Source: Selaginella moellendorffii
Lineage: Eukaryota > Streptophyta > Lycopodiopsida > Selaginellales > Selaginellaceae
Reading direction: 5' to 3'
Assembly: GCF_000143415.4 (NCBI RefSeq)
Contig: NW_003314420.1
Span: 107,569-171,568 of the forward strand
Length of the DNA: 64,000 nt
The position numbers and the translations under genes were made by a program. This document shows, in pieces, positions 11,513 to 22,100 of the stretch (positions are counted from its first letter, which is position 1; each line of letters begins with the position of its first letter). Under the pieces are notes generated by a model. That model saw only the letters and a list, made by a program, of their open reading frames with translations, had not been told where the DNA came from and made no database searches.

Positions 11513-12208
11513 TCACTCCCATTCCTGGATCGCTTGGACCTTCTCTGGGTCCACCTTGAGCCTGTCCTGGCCCACCACATGCCCGAGAAACTTTAACTCT
11601 TGTTGAGCAAAGTCACATTTGCTCTCTTTAGCATACAGTTTGTGTTCCCTTAGTTTCTCAAACACCTTCGCCAAGTGTTTTGCATGCTCCTCTAGTGTCT
11701 CACTATAGATCAGGATGTCGTCGATATAGACGACCACGAAGTGATCCAGATAGGGTACAAAGATGTGGTTCATCAGCGCCGAGAACGTTGCTGGCGCATT
11801 ATATAGCCCGAAGGGCATTACCAGAAACTCAAACCTCCCATACCTCGCTCGAGATGTTGTCTTCTCAACATCTTCCTTGGCTACCCTGATCTGGTAGTAT
11901 CCTGACCTTAGGTCAATCCTCGAGAAGTATTTTGCCTTTCCCAACCTATCGAACAGGTCCTCAATGCTTGGCAAAGGGTACTTGTTCTTCTTTGTATACT
12001 TGTTGAGCAACCGGTAGTCTATGCACATGCGCATAGATCCATCTTTCTTTTTCACAAATAACACCAGTGCCCCATATGGTGACTTGCTCAAGCTAACATA
12101 CCCTTTGTCCACCAACTCCTCTAGTTGGCACTTGAGCTCCTTGAGTTCTTTTTCGTTCAAACGATAGGGGGGACGAACCACCACCCTCAGCACCCTTGAC
12201 CTGCTCAA
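11513..12208 (-). pseudogene. Gyp-B reverse transcriptase
   Basis: Reverse transcriptase of the Ty3/gypsy type. Visible blocks: [30 protein letters not shown] split over blocks 1-2, [15 protein letters not shown] (first catalytic Asp), [15 protein letters not shown], and the catalytic box [11 protein letters not shown] near residue 160, followed by LKFLGHVVG. It makes cDNA from the element's RNA. It overlaps the protease frame end at 12093-12208 in another frame, which reflects a small indel rather than a designed overlap. Confidence 0.92.
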
Positions 12209-12842
12209 TCTTATGTTCTATCAGTCGTGCGGGGGGCAACCCTGCTGGTAGCTCCTCCGGCATTGTATCCTGGAATTGGTCCAACACCCACTGGATCACT
12301 AAGGGTACTTCTTCCGTTCCTGTCTTTTTGTCACTCTTTACCGAGAGTAAGCACAAAAAGGCTACTTTAGTTCCTTTAGTGAGTTGTCCTCTCGTAGACA
12401 CCAGGTTTAAGCAAGAATCTTTGGCCTTGCTTTGCCGTACCTTTAGATCCTGGGTCTCCACCCTTGATCTTCTTCCTTGGGCATTTGCCAGTACCACAAG
12501 GTTCCTATGTTGTCCATGTAGGGCTACCATGAACCGATTGAACCAATCCATTCTGAAGATCACGTCAAATCCCGCCATGTCCAACACTGTGAAATCCATG
12601 TCTACTTTCCATGTCCCTACTTCGACTCTCGCTTGTCGAAGTACCTCATCGGTGCTTTGCCTACCTTGAACAAACTCTATAGTCCCTTGTTCACCTAGCT
12701 GCTGCACCGTTAGTCCAGTTTGCCGGACTATGTCTGCAGCCACAAAATTATCCGAAGCACCCGTGTCAATAAGGATCTTAACAAAGCTACCTCTGAGTTT
12801 CCCTTGGAGGGCTAGTAGATGTCGCGAACGACTCTCTATCAT
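12093..12842 (-). pseudogene. Gyp-B aspartic protease
   Basis: A retropepsin-type protease. The active-site block ILIDTGASDNFVAADI is at about residues 24-39, and the second conserved block is FDVIFRMDWF near residue 94 (the plus copy has [10 protein letters not shown]). It matures Gag-Pol. In the plus-strand copy the gag end and this protease are joined in frame, so the frame break here near 12840 is probably a one-base deletion. Confidence 0.88.
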
Positions 12843-14089
12843 GTTGCTCGTGTAATGAGTAACTTTAAGTTAGGGACTGGATCACATACCTCAGTTTGGA
12901 CTTCACCCGACTTGATGGCCATATTGGCTATGGCCTTCTTCAGGTAGGGACATTCCCTCGAAAAGTGTCCCTCTTCACCACAGTTGTAGCATATATTGTT
13001 TCCCACATTGCTATATGACTTGACCTTGTTATCTGTGGGTTTGTCTCTTTTCACTTGACTCCCCCACGTACTTGCTCGCTGGCTACCGGATTTACCTTTC
13101 CGAAACCCCGAGGACTCATTCTTACAGAAACTCTTCTTGAATTTCCTCCTGCTATATGTTCCGTTTGGTTTGGCCCCTTTGCCAAACGTGGATCCCGACC
13201 CCGTCGTGTTCCCCTTTTGCAGGTTCTCGTTAAAATGCACCTTGATGGCCGCATCCAATGCTTCCTTATAGTTGGTCGGGTTCCACCGCATCACCTCACC
13301 GTGAGCCCAGGTTTGCAAACCTGATATGAAGGCATGGAACGCATCCATATCCCCCATGTCCGTGACAAGTATCCTTTTTGCCATAAACCCATTCACATAC
13401 TCTTGAATGGTTTCGGTCTGCTTCAGCCTACTCAGCTCGTCCCTTAGATGCAGGGTAGCATTCGGAGGAATGTAAGTCGCATGGATCCTCGCCTTCATCA
13501 TTTCCCAAGTGGCCACTAGTCCTTCGTTGGCCTCTGTCGTTCTCCACCAAGACTTGGCATTATCTACCAAGTATGGTTTTGCACATGGGACCTTCTCCGA
13601 GCTCGGTAACCACAACGCTCGAAAGTAGTCCTCCATATTGTAAAACCAATCCTCCACCACCTTATAGGCGTTCACTCCCTTGAAGACCGGTGGGGGCTTA
13701 GGTTTGTACTTAGGAATTGCCTGAGGGATTGATTCCACTTCGGTCTGTTCAACCTTGTCTGGTTTTGCCACAGTCCCTAACGAAGGGTTCGCACCTTCTG
13801 CACTACCAGCATCCGCAGTCTTTTGCTTTTTCTTCTACTTCTCGTCACGCTTTAGCTTGCGTACAAGAGTCTCCAACAGGGCATTGGTCTGTGCCAATTG
13901 TCCTTATAGAACATCCAATCGAGCCTTGAATGACCGAACCTCACCACCGGACTCCTGTTTGGAAGTTTCCTCACTAGAGTCATCCTCATTCAAGGATTCC
14001 TCATCCATAGCTTCTTGTTCGACTGGAGGCTCCAGCTCTAGCGGGGGTTCTATCTCTGCCTGGGTTCGCTTACGTCCTGCCCTTGCCAT
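12839..14089 (-). pseudogene. Gyp-B Gag with CCHC zinc knuckle
   Basis: One reading frame runs from ATG 14089 to 12839 (about 416 codons) with two internal stops: TAA at codon 62 (13904-13906) and TAG at codon 85 (13835-13837). The acidic N-terminus (RSRTQAEIEPP-like, E/D-rich) is followed by the retrotransposon Gag core (VVEDWFYNMEDYFRAL, AKSWWRTTEANEG, ELSRLKQTETIQEYVNGF) and a zinc knuckle CYNCGEEGHFSREC near the C-terminus. The start lies about 45 nt inside the primer site. Gag packages the element RNA. Confidence 0.88.
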
Positions 14090-14132
14090 CTCTCAGCAAT
14101 CCACCTCTATCCTTCGCTAGAACTGAGGAAGA

Positions 14133-14150
14133 GGCTCCGATACCAAATTG
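14133..14150 (-). other. Gyp-B primer-binding site
   Basis: On the minus strand the 5' LTR ends GGTTTACA and is followed by ATTTGGTATCGGAGCC. TGGTATC-GAGC is the common initiator-methionine tRNA complement of plant LTR elements with one difference. The same site follows the LTR ends at 31006, 47907, 54246 and 27607, so all these families prime alike. Confidence 0.8.
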
Positions 14151-14882
14151 TAAACCACATATTTTTCCTTTCCAATTTGCCAACTTACCTCGTCTATCCA
14201 ACCAACACTGCCTTGGCTTGTGCTAAGTTCCCTCGCCAAGGTTCCCACCTATTGTACCAGCTCCTACTTGGTCCTACTTAGTTTCAACTACTCACTGCAC
14301 GAGCAACGGAGCATTAGCCATCCATCCATGGATTCCCAAATCTCTCCCAATCCCCCTCCCCGGGTTACACTAGACTTAAGGTTCGGCTACACTCCCTGCA
14401 AGCACAAGCAGCCAAGCACACCAAGCCTCTAGGTTCCTAACACCCCTTGGTACAACAAGACTTGATCATGGGACCCTCTAAATCCCAAGCCTTGGGTGCA
14501 ACACCTACTTTGGGACATCAAGGTGAAACACCATGGCCTAACGGCCCAATATGGGTACCTCTACCCCCCCTCCCCCCCACTTCCATCCCGAAGGGAAGGC
14601 CCAAGCCCCTAGAAAGGGCGAGGACTAATGAGCCACAAGGTACTCAAGTGGGGCACCACTCCATATGAGCCAAGAGCACTGCAGTTGGTTTCCCTTTCAG
14701 GAGTGGGAGCTGCTCTTGAGCACTTCCCTAGGTGGCCCCTTCGGCACCACCCAAGCCCATGCTCACTCCCACCCAAGGCCCCTCGGCCCAAGTCCCAACC
14801 TCAAGTCAGTTTGGAAGCACCACTTGAGAGTTCCTTCAAGACTGGACGGGATATGTAGATACCAAGATTAGCACTGAGCGCA

Positions 14883-14982
14883 NNNNNNNNNNNNNNNNNN
14901 NNNNNNNNNNNNNNNNNNNNNNNNNNNNNNNNNNNNNNNNNNNNNNNNNNNNNNNNNNNNNNNNNNNNNNNNNNNNNNNNNN
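14883..14982. other. Scaffold gap of 100 N
   Basis: Exactly 100 N, the conventional size for a gap of unknown length. It falls in the 5' LTR of Gyp-B, a repeat present many times nearby, which explains the assembly break. Confidence 0.98.
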
Positions 14983-15215
14983 GGCCCAAGACCCCCCAAG
15001 TTGTTTTCCTTTTAGGGGGGGGGAGCTTTTTTGAGACCTTTCCTAGGGGGGCCCTTTGGGCCCCCCCAAACCCCATGTTCTTTCCCCCCAAAGGCCCTTG
15101 GGCCAAAGTCCCACCCTAAATTCGTTTGGGAACCCCCCCTGGGGATTCCTTTAAAGAGGGGTTCTAAGCCCCCCTTTCCCTTTTTAAATTTTGGAAACCC
15201 CGGGAAGCCCCCCCC
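14983..15215. other. Low-quality contig edge
   Basis: Compared with the clean LTR copies (8800-9050, 32150-32350, 58330-58600) this stretch shows homopolymer expansion: runs of 6-18 identical G, C or T replace mixed sequence. That is the pattern of weak base calls at a contig end, not biology. Confidence 0.8.
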
Positions 15216-15577
15216 CCCCCCCCCCCGGGAGACGCACGCTTTAGGCTTTCACCCCTTGACCCGTATTAGTATTTGGACATAGTCTAGAATTCGATCTCGA
15301 ACCCGACTTTGGACTTGGTCTCGGACTCGATCTCGGACCCGATCTTGGACTCAACTTCAGACTCGACCTCAGACCCGATTTGGATCTCAGACTCTGTCTC
15401 AAACTCGGTCTCCGATTCGACCTTGGACTCGATCCCGGACTCTATCTCAAACTCGATCTTAGAGTCGGTCTTGGACTCGATCTTCGACTCGGTCCCATCC
15501 GATGAACTCTTTGTCATTTCGGTCATTCTTTCGGGGATCCTTTAGCCTATGACACCTCGGGGAGTCGGTTCCTTACA

Positions 15578-17865
15578 CTCAAGTTTGTCTTGCATATCCT
15601 CCAAAAAATCACAAGCATGAGGTACCCAAACCAAAGCCAAATTCAAACTCACAGGAGACCTAGGCTCATAGCCATACATCGCCATAAAGAAAGACATGCC
15701 AATATCTGATTGATGAGCGCTATTGTGAGCAAACTAAAGCAAAGGCAAGTATTTCTCCCATACTCACTGTTGAGTCAAGTTTCCCACAAAAGACCTTAGC
15801 ATATCTTCTAATAGCTGATTCATGCGCTCTATCTGCCCATCTCATTGTGGATGCTCACCACTACTCATGCTCAACTTAATCTTTAGCTTCTCAAAGACCG
15901 TTTGCCAAAACTTGGACGTGAACTTGGGATCCTGATCACTCACAATGTAGTCTACAAACAACTAAGCAAGTTCAGAAGCTTTTATCGTCATCTTGACAAG
16001 GAAGAAGTGAGCCATCTTTGTCAAATAATCCACAACCCAAATAGCATCATTTCCTCAAAAGGTTTTGGGCAAACCAGTGATAAAGTCCATCAAGATGCTA
16101 TCTCACTTATTCTCAGGTACACGTAAAGGATGATAGAGGCCAGCGAGCTTCTGATGATCAACTTTGACCACCTAGCAGGTCAAAAAATCATATTGTACTT
16201 CTCAACATCTGACTTCATCCCAGGCCAAAAGAAATGCCTCTTCACCAACATATATGTTCTCAATACCCCCGAATGCCCAGCACTTGGCACATCATGATAT
16301 TCAACCAAAATCTGTTTGATGAGTTTGTTAATACGAAGAACCACTACACGTCCCCTCTTCACCAGGATTCTATCTCGTATTTCGAATGACACAAACTTGT
16401 CACCTTTCAAATCTGTAGAGGTGTCCCTCAACAAAACCTTTTTGCGATATCAATGATAAAGGAGTTGAAGTCAACAAACTCCTTAAGCTCATCCAAGAAA
16501 TTGTTGGATAGCTTCACGAACGAGATTGAATTTACCATCTTGGATAATGCATCAGCCATCTTATTGTCACCTCCACACTTGTACCGGATCTTAACAGACA
16601 ATTCCTGCAGGAACTCTTGCTAACGAGCAAGATGGCCTCAAAGATCCACATTTGGAGAGACTGATGATCTAAATCTATATGGAAGTCCGATCCATATAGA
16701 TAATGTTGCCATTCTTGAGTAAGTCAATTCCATTGTGTGGCATCAAACTTGTGGCTTATGAATGTGAGAGAATGCCTAACTTGAAGCAATATGGCCCCAA
16801 AAGCACTATCACTCATATAATTGCCTATAATTTCCACCACAGTCACCTTATCATTCATTAACCCCTTCAGAACAATCCTTGCTCTAATGTCCAGCTCTGT
16901 GGCAACAAAAACAATTGCCCTCCGTCTTGTCCTTCTCTTGCTGGTGCAAACGAAGTTTCTTAGCCTCATTGCCATCTTCATGCTTTGAGCCATAATGGAA
17001 TAACGACCGTTTCTTCCCCAAATATGAAGTATTGGCAAGCTGGTCATCACGTTGACTACCCTATAAACCATCTTGTTGACCATAGTTGACTAATAGTTCA
17101 GGCAAAAAGATCTGAGCCTTAGTGATAACATCAGTCAATGTTGCTGAAAAATCCTTCTTGACTTTTTGCTACACATCCACTGAGCTCAATCCTTTGATGA
17201 AATATTGCACCTTTAGCAACTCATTATACGTGCCTGTGAGACTAAGGCAAAGATTATGGAACTTGTGGGTATACGTATCTAAAGACAAAGTCCCCTGCTG
17301 GATCTCTAACAACTGATTCACGAGATCAACTTCTTCAAACTTCTTGACAAATGAAGCGTGAAAAACCTTTGTCAAATTGGTCCAAGAAGTTAGCTTCGGA
17401 TTGGCTTTGATGTAATTCTTCCACCACGAAGAAGCATGGCCCAAAAGCTTCGTCACAAAAAAAATCTATCTTCACCTTATCCTCACAAGGATTGTAAGAC
17501 TAAGAACTTTTCCACAATTCCAACCAAGAATTAACCTCTTGACTATCACAAGCATCTGGTGATGATTTCCATTCTATGGTACCATAATCCTTGGCATGCT
17601 TGACGTACCAATGGTAATCACGGATATAAGATTGATTCAACCCTTAAGGGTCCATGCAAAGCAAGAAATCTTTAATGAAATTGACGGAATCCTTAACTCC
17701 TTTATGTCGCTTTGAACCTCAGAAATCTGGCATCTTTGCCGCACAACAACATCATCAAAAGTCTCTTCCGCATCATCATGGCCATCATCACTAATGCCAC
17801 ACTCTTCATCAGATCAATATCTTGCTCACCCACCATCCCCAAAAGAACATATTACTCGATACCAA
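15578..17865 (-). pseudogene. Gyp-A gag, RNase H and integrase remains
   Basis: Degenerate minus-strand coding of the outer element. Gag-like: 17169-17456, ASSWWKNYIKANPKLTSW then LVNQLLEIQQGTLSLDTYTHKF (split here). RNase H-like: SDSAFGAILLQ and TFISHKFDATQWN at 16724-16830, then NKMADALSKM around 16540-16570. Integrase zinc region: EYHDVPSAGHSGVLRTY and HFFWPGM at 16200-16330. Core traces with MDFITGLPKTF around 16050-16095. Protease and reverse transcriptase are absent between gag and RNase H, so an internal deletion occurred before or after the Gyp-B insertion. Confidence 0.72.
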
Positions 17866-17970
17866 TGAAACAAACAAGAGGGTGAACCCTAGGCCAGCCT
17901 CCCAACCCACAGTGTTACGGCCTTAAATTCCACATGCCATGGAATATTCTTGGAATATTCCTGTGGTTCA
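17866..17970 (-). repeat. Gyp-A 5' LTR
   Basis: Direct repeat of 7282-7387. On the minus strand it begins TGAACCACAGG and ends TTGTTTCA, followed by TTGGTATCGAG, the primer site. It is short at 105 bp. Confidence 0.72.
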
Positions 17971-19138
17971 CGTCAATGCTCCAGCAATCAACAATGTTAA
18001 GACCTAACATTTTTTAGTAACACAATTATCACAAAGAAGGTTGAAAGTCATATTCTTTACTGTTCATTTAAACTTTTTTGAAATTTCATAGGGCTTGATC
18101 TTCAGAGCTACCAAGTAGCATTGGATATCATTCCATTGCATGTCCTACAACCAGAGCAAAATCTCCATATGTCACAAGGGGGTGAATAACCAGCACTTTG
18201 GTCATATTATAGCAATAGGTCATGGTGGTTCAATAGACCATAGTTCCAATCTCCTAATGTTTTTAATTACTATAAAGTTTATCAGTGGGTTCTGTTAAAG
18301 CTAGAAAACAGAGCAAGGACTTAAATCCATTAGCTGTAAATGAATTATTACCTTGTTGTATAATATTCCAGCTCTTGACAATGTGATATTTTTAAAATTG
18401 GAAAAAAATAAAAAGCTATATCAAGAACCTGAAGCTTCCATTTGCTGCTGCTACTGCTCCATACGTCCTTGGAGATTAGTTTCCTTGTATAATTTCTTAT
18501 TCTCTACTCTAACAGCTAAGAAGACCTCGCCTAGCAAGCACATGTTTCCTTCAGAGGCTCTTTTTTGTTACTGCCACTCTTACCAAAATGACAAGAAGAG
18601 GCTCATAGAAAATAAAAAATAAAAAATAGGAAGCCAGGTGAGCAATGAGGCCGTGGTTGTGAAGTGGAGGTGATAGGCTATATGGAAGTGGAAGATCGCT
18701 TCCTGGGGTTTTCAAGGCTGCGGAACTTAAGCCTCTAGTTGGAGACATGATGCTGACTTTCTAACTCTCTTGGGTGGCTATCGTTAGTCAGCTTTATAAA
18801 TCTATGAAACAAAGGGCTCAACTTCCACTTTGGAGGAACAATAAAACTGGAAAACACATGAGTCCTGTGTATGAGCAACAAGGAACATTTAAGCTACATT
18901 TCTAATATATTTTTGTATAGTCAAGAGTCAATATCTTCATGTTGTGCATTGCTACATCTAGACTAGAGACCCTAAATTGGAATGCTAACAGTGAAGCCCG
19001 GTCAATGCTGAGGTGGCAGTTGGCGGCCTAGAAACTTTTGAATAGGAGTTAGGTGATAGGAGTTGCAGGTTTTGGAAATGAGAATAACATGAGCGTTTTA
19101 GTCTGACCTTTTCAGAGTGGAGACACAGTGTCTTGGTG
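17971..19138. other. Intergenic stretch between Gyp-A and the LRRC9-like gene
   Basis: AT-rich single-copy-looking sequence. Short ORFs on both strands show no domain. It would hold the 3' flank of the LRRC9-like gene. I see no RNA gene or repeat. Confidence 0.5.
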
Positions 19139-22100
19139 CTACTTTAAGCTGTCAAACACGGTTCTGTCTCTTACATTCTTAAGATTCTTCATCAATAGCA
19201 TAGGTACCACAATCACCTTGCTAGTATCCACTTTGGACCCTCTTCCTCTACACGGAGACAACTCATTCTTCTGGATAATATGTCTTGTTTCTGATGACTC
19301 CCAAAACCGCTGTCCAAGTGAGTTGTTGACAGCTGGCAACATTTGAGGCTTGGAAGCAGATATAGTACTGCCAGAGTTGAAAATGCTGCCGAGAGTAGAG
19401 CAATTGAGGGAGCCATTTCCATGTCTTGGAGAAGTTGGAGGACCGCACATATTTTCAAAGTTTATGGCTGTTACTTTTAAAGGAACCTTACCTGGTATGG
19501 CCGTAACATCTACTAAGCCACTTCCATCTAAAACTGGAAAGGACTCCTTGTTATTTCCAGTCGAGAATATATCTGCTTCTTCGCGTTCGTCCTGGAACTG
19601 TAGTGTCAGAAAAGAAATAAATAAATAAAAATAAGGTCAAACTCACTTCGAAAATTTCCTTTCCATCAAGATATTGCAGCTGTCTCAACTTGTTAATTGC
19701 ACCTATGCGATAAAACGGTTGCCTACTCATCTGCATTTTTCTAAAATTATAAATTAATTACTCAATTAAATTTGTACCGGATTGTTTGCCAAGGACAGGT
19801 CCACAAGGTTTGGCATGCGAGTCAAGCAGTCGATGCTTGAAAGTCCACCAAGCCTATTAGATGTTAGGTAGTTAGAAGCCAAGTCCAAAGTTTCGAGAGA
19901 TGTTAGATGCTCCATGTGACTAAGCGCACGCAGTACATTGTCGCTCATATGTAGCACCTTGAGATTGTATAGTCCAGCAAACGAAGAAGGCTCAATTTCT
20001 TTTATACTGTTGTGGTCTAAAAAGAGTTTCTCCAGAAATAGCAATCCATCCAGTCCATCCAGCTGCATTTTGTTTTATTGAGCCATGCGTTATAAACAAA
20101 AGATTGGCTGACCTTAGTTATTCTGTTGTCCTGCAAAGATAAACTTTTGAGATTTGCAAAGGTGTGGCATAATTGCAAGGAAAAAATACTACTGATCGCG
20201 TTCCTTGCCAGCTGCAAGCATTCAACGTTTTCAAGTCCAGTGTATGTGTAGCTCGTAACTTCGTGAGAGTGGCAACTGGTTATAATTTGTTGATCGCCAA
20301 CAGAAGTGGAAGAACTATGGAAAACGGGTAACGAAATATCTAAACAGCGGCCATTCTCAATATTGTTGTTTTCAATGCGAAGCACAACAAGGTTCTCAGA
20401 AACCTATAGTCCACGTTTAGATGAGACACCCATAAAAAACGACTTACTGAAGACCATGTACGTGAGAAAGGAAGTTGTTGCTAAGATTCAGTTCAGTAAG
20501 TTCTTGAATATCTTTGTTTTCAAAAACATCTCCACAGTGTCGTAGACTTCTTCCAGACAAATCCAATACCTATAGAACAAATGAACACTCAAGAACCAAA
20601 CATTACATTGGCGACCACCTCTACTCCATTAAAAGAGCTTCGTCCTAAACGTTCTTCTAAGGATTCTCGCGTTAATCGACCTATATGTTTCTCCCGCGCT
20701 TGTGCTACTTCACTGCTGGTTACAATTCTTCCATCTAGCACCTGTATACAAAAACATATTTTGTGCGAAATACATGATGCTTTTACCTTAAGCTTTTTCA
20801 TACTGTATATAGAGTAGGTCCTGTACTCTGAACATTGACATAAAGCATTGCCAGACAAGTCAACAACCATAAGCTTTGGAAGCTCCCGTATATGTAGGAG
20901 ATCACGCATGTCAGAGATTTGATTGTTTGCCGCATACAGCTCCATCAGACATATTAACCCACTCAAGCCCTGTAAAGCATTATGTGAAATGTTGACATAG
21001 TATGATTATAATTGGGTACCTTTAAGGACTGGATATAGTTTCTCTCGATTGAAAGCTGAGTCAAGGCTCCAAAGCCGTGCAAATGAGCACAAGATGTAAG
21101 ATAGTTTCTGCTAAGGTCTAGCTTCCAAAGGGATTGCAATGGAGGAATACCTTTGACCTTTGCAATTGACATTTTGAAATCAAAACCATAAGTTTTCTTC
21201 ATTTTAGTGTCTACCTGTTCGATATGGTTGTTGTCAAGAATGAGCTCTTCTAAAAATGTGCATGATTCTAAGTCTTCAATGGTGGAAATGTCATTGTTGG
21301 ACAGCAAAAGCCGTCGGAGATTTGGAAGCTTGCCAAAGGACTCCATCTTTCGAAGCTTTTGATCTTCCAGATGCAACTCCTCAATCTCATCAAACCAGGC
21401 TTCATCCTGATCAAGTTCCTGAGCATTATGCAAGTGTTTTACCCTGTTAAGAATTCGAACTTTAGGTTCTAGCATCTGCCAGGGGTTATGTCCTGGCGTT
21501 TGGCCGCGAGTTTTGGCGAGGTCTTCATGGCCACCCAAAATCGTTGGAAAAGTAAACTTCCATTCAGAAAAAGAATTGGCGATGACATAAAATTGCTTAG
21601 CATAACTTTCATCCACACGCTCTTCTGTTTAACGATATAGTTAGGATAAGGTAGTCTTACAAAACACTGACCAGTGGAGATTGGCAAGCTATCTAGAATT
21701 AAAAGTGATGGTACATGTCTTGAAACCACTTGTCTGTATGAAAACTCTTCTTCTAGCGGATTGTTTCTCATGCTGAGGCTTTGCAGTCCGGGGACCTGTG
21801 AGTGAAACTATACTTAAAACCTCGTCAGAACTACAAAGTTTTTACTTGTCCATGAAGAAGCTTCAAATCAGTCGAACACCATATCTCATTGCCTGTCAAG
21901 TCAAGTACTTTCAAGTTTACTAGTCCCGATAGGCCTTCTATTCTTTTTATACAATTAAAACTCAAATCCAGCTTTTCCAATGACGTGACACCTTCTAGTC
22001 CTTTCATTCTGGATATTTTGTTGCACGATAATTCTAGTACTTTCAGATGTACTAAACTCTTCAAGGCATCAATCTCGTCAATGTTGTAATTGTGAATGTT

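Larger units (their letters stand above)
8172..15577 (-). mobile_element. Gyp-B: complete Ty3/gypsy chromovirus nested in Gyp-A
   Basis: Complete but mutated LTR retrotransposon on the minus strand, flanked by a perfect 5-bp target duplication CTCAA (8167-8171 and 15578-15582). LTR ends are TGTAAG and CTTACA. Minus-strand order: 5' LTR 14151-15577, primer site at about 14133-14149, gag from 14089, protease, reverse transcriptase, RNase H, integrase, chromodomain (9312-9716), 3' untranslated part, then a rearranged 3' LTR. This order and the chromodomain place it among chromoviruses. It is disabled: TAA at 13904 and TAG at 13835 in gag, a one-base frameshift between gag and protease near 12840, a frameshift near 10965 and a TGA at 10338 in integrase. 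At least six other Gyp-B pieces lie in this window. Confidence 0.92.
14151..15577 (-). repeat. Gyp-B 5' LTR with hexamer array and scaffold gap
   Basis: LTR of about 1.4 kb in minus orientation. Starting at 15577: TGTAAGGAACC, a conserved 70-bp head, the degenerate GAGTCC/GAGATC hexamer array (15284-15530), the core GGGTGAAAGCC, a G-run (15208-15227, seen as C), the core around TATAGTAGG, and the end GGTTTACA at 14151. A 100-N gap (14883-14982) interrupts it. The next ~230 bases are poor quality (see that entry). Confidence 0.85.
7282..17970 (-). mobile_element. Gyp-A: old Ty3/gypsy element, split by Gyp-B
   Basis: Outer, older LTR retrotransposon on the minus strand. Two direct repeats of about 105 bp, 7282-7387 and 17866-17970, share long stretches such as CCTAGGCCA and GAATATTCCTGTGGTT and are the LTRs. 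A primer-binding-like TTGGTATCGAG lies directly inside the right (5') LTR around 17855-17864. The 7-bp word CAATGCT occurs at 7275-7281 and at 17974-17980, three bases outside the right LTR, and may be the target duplication with a slightly misplaced boundary. Internal order on the minus strand: gag-like (17169-17456), RNase H-like piece (16724-16850), integrase zinc region (about 16200-16330), then the 7.4-kb Gyp-B insertion, then the integrase C-terminal/chromodomain-like ORF. Protease and most reverse transcriptase are missing, and frames are broken. Confidence 0.8.

Noticed and set aside
12196-12669. 157-codon plus-strand ORF in Gyp-B
   Set aside because: Antisense of the protease-RT region, no independent features.
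18353-18622. 89-codon plus-strand ORF before the LRRC9-like gene
   Set aside because: No recognisable motif and low-complexity ends; nothing supports expression.
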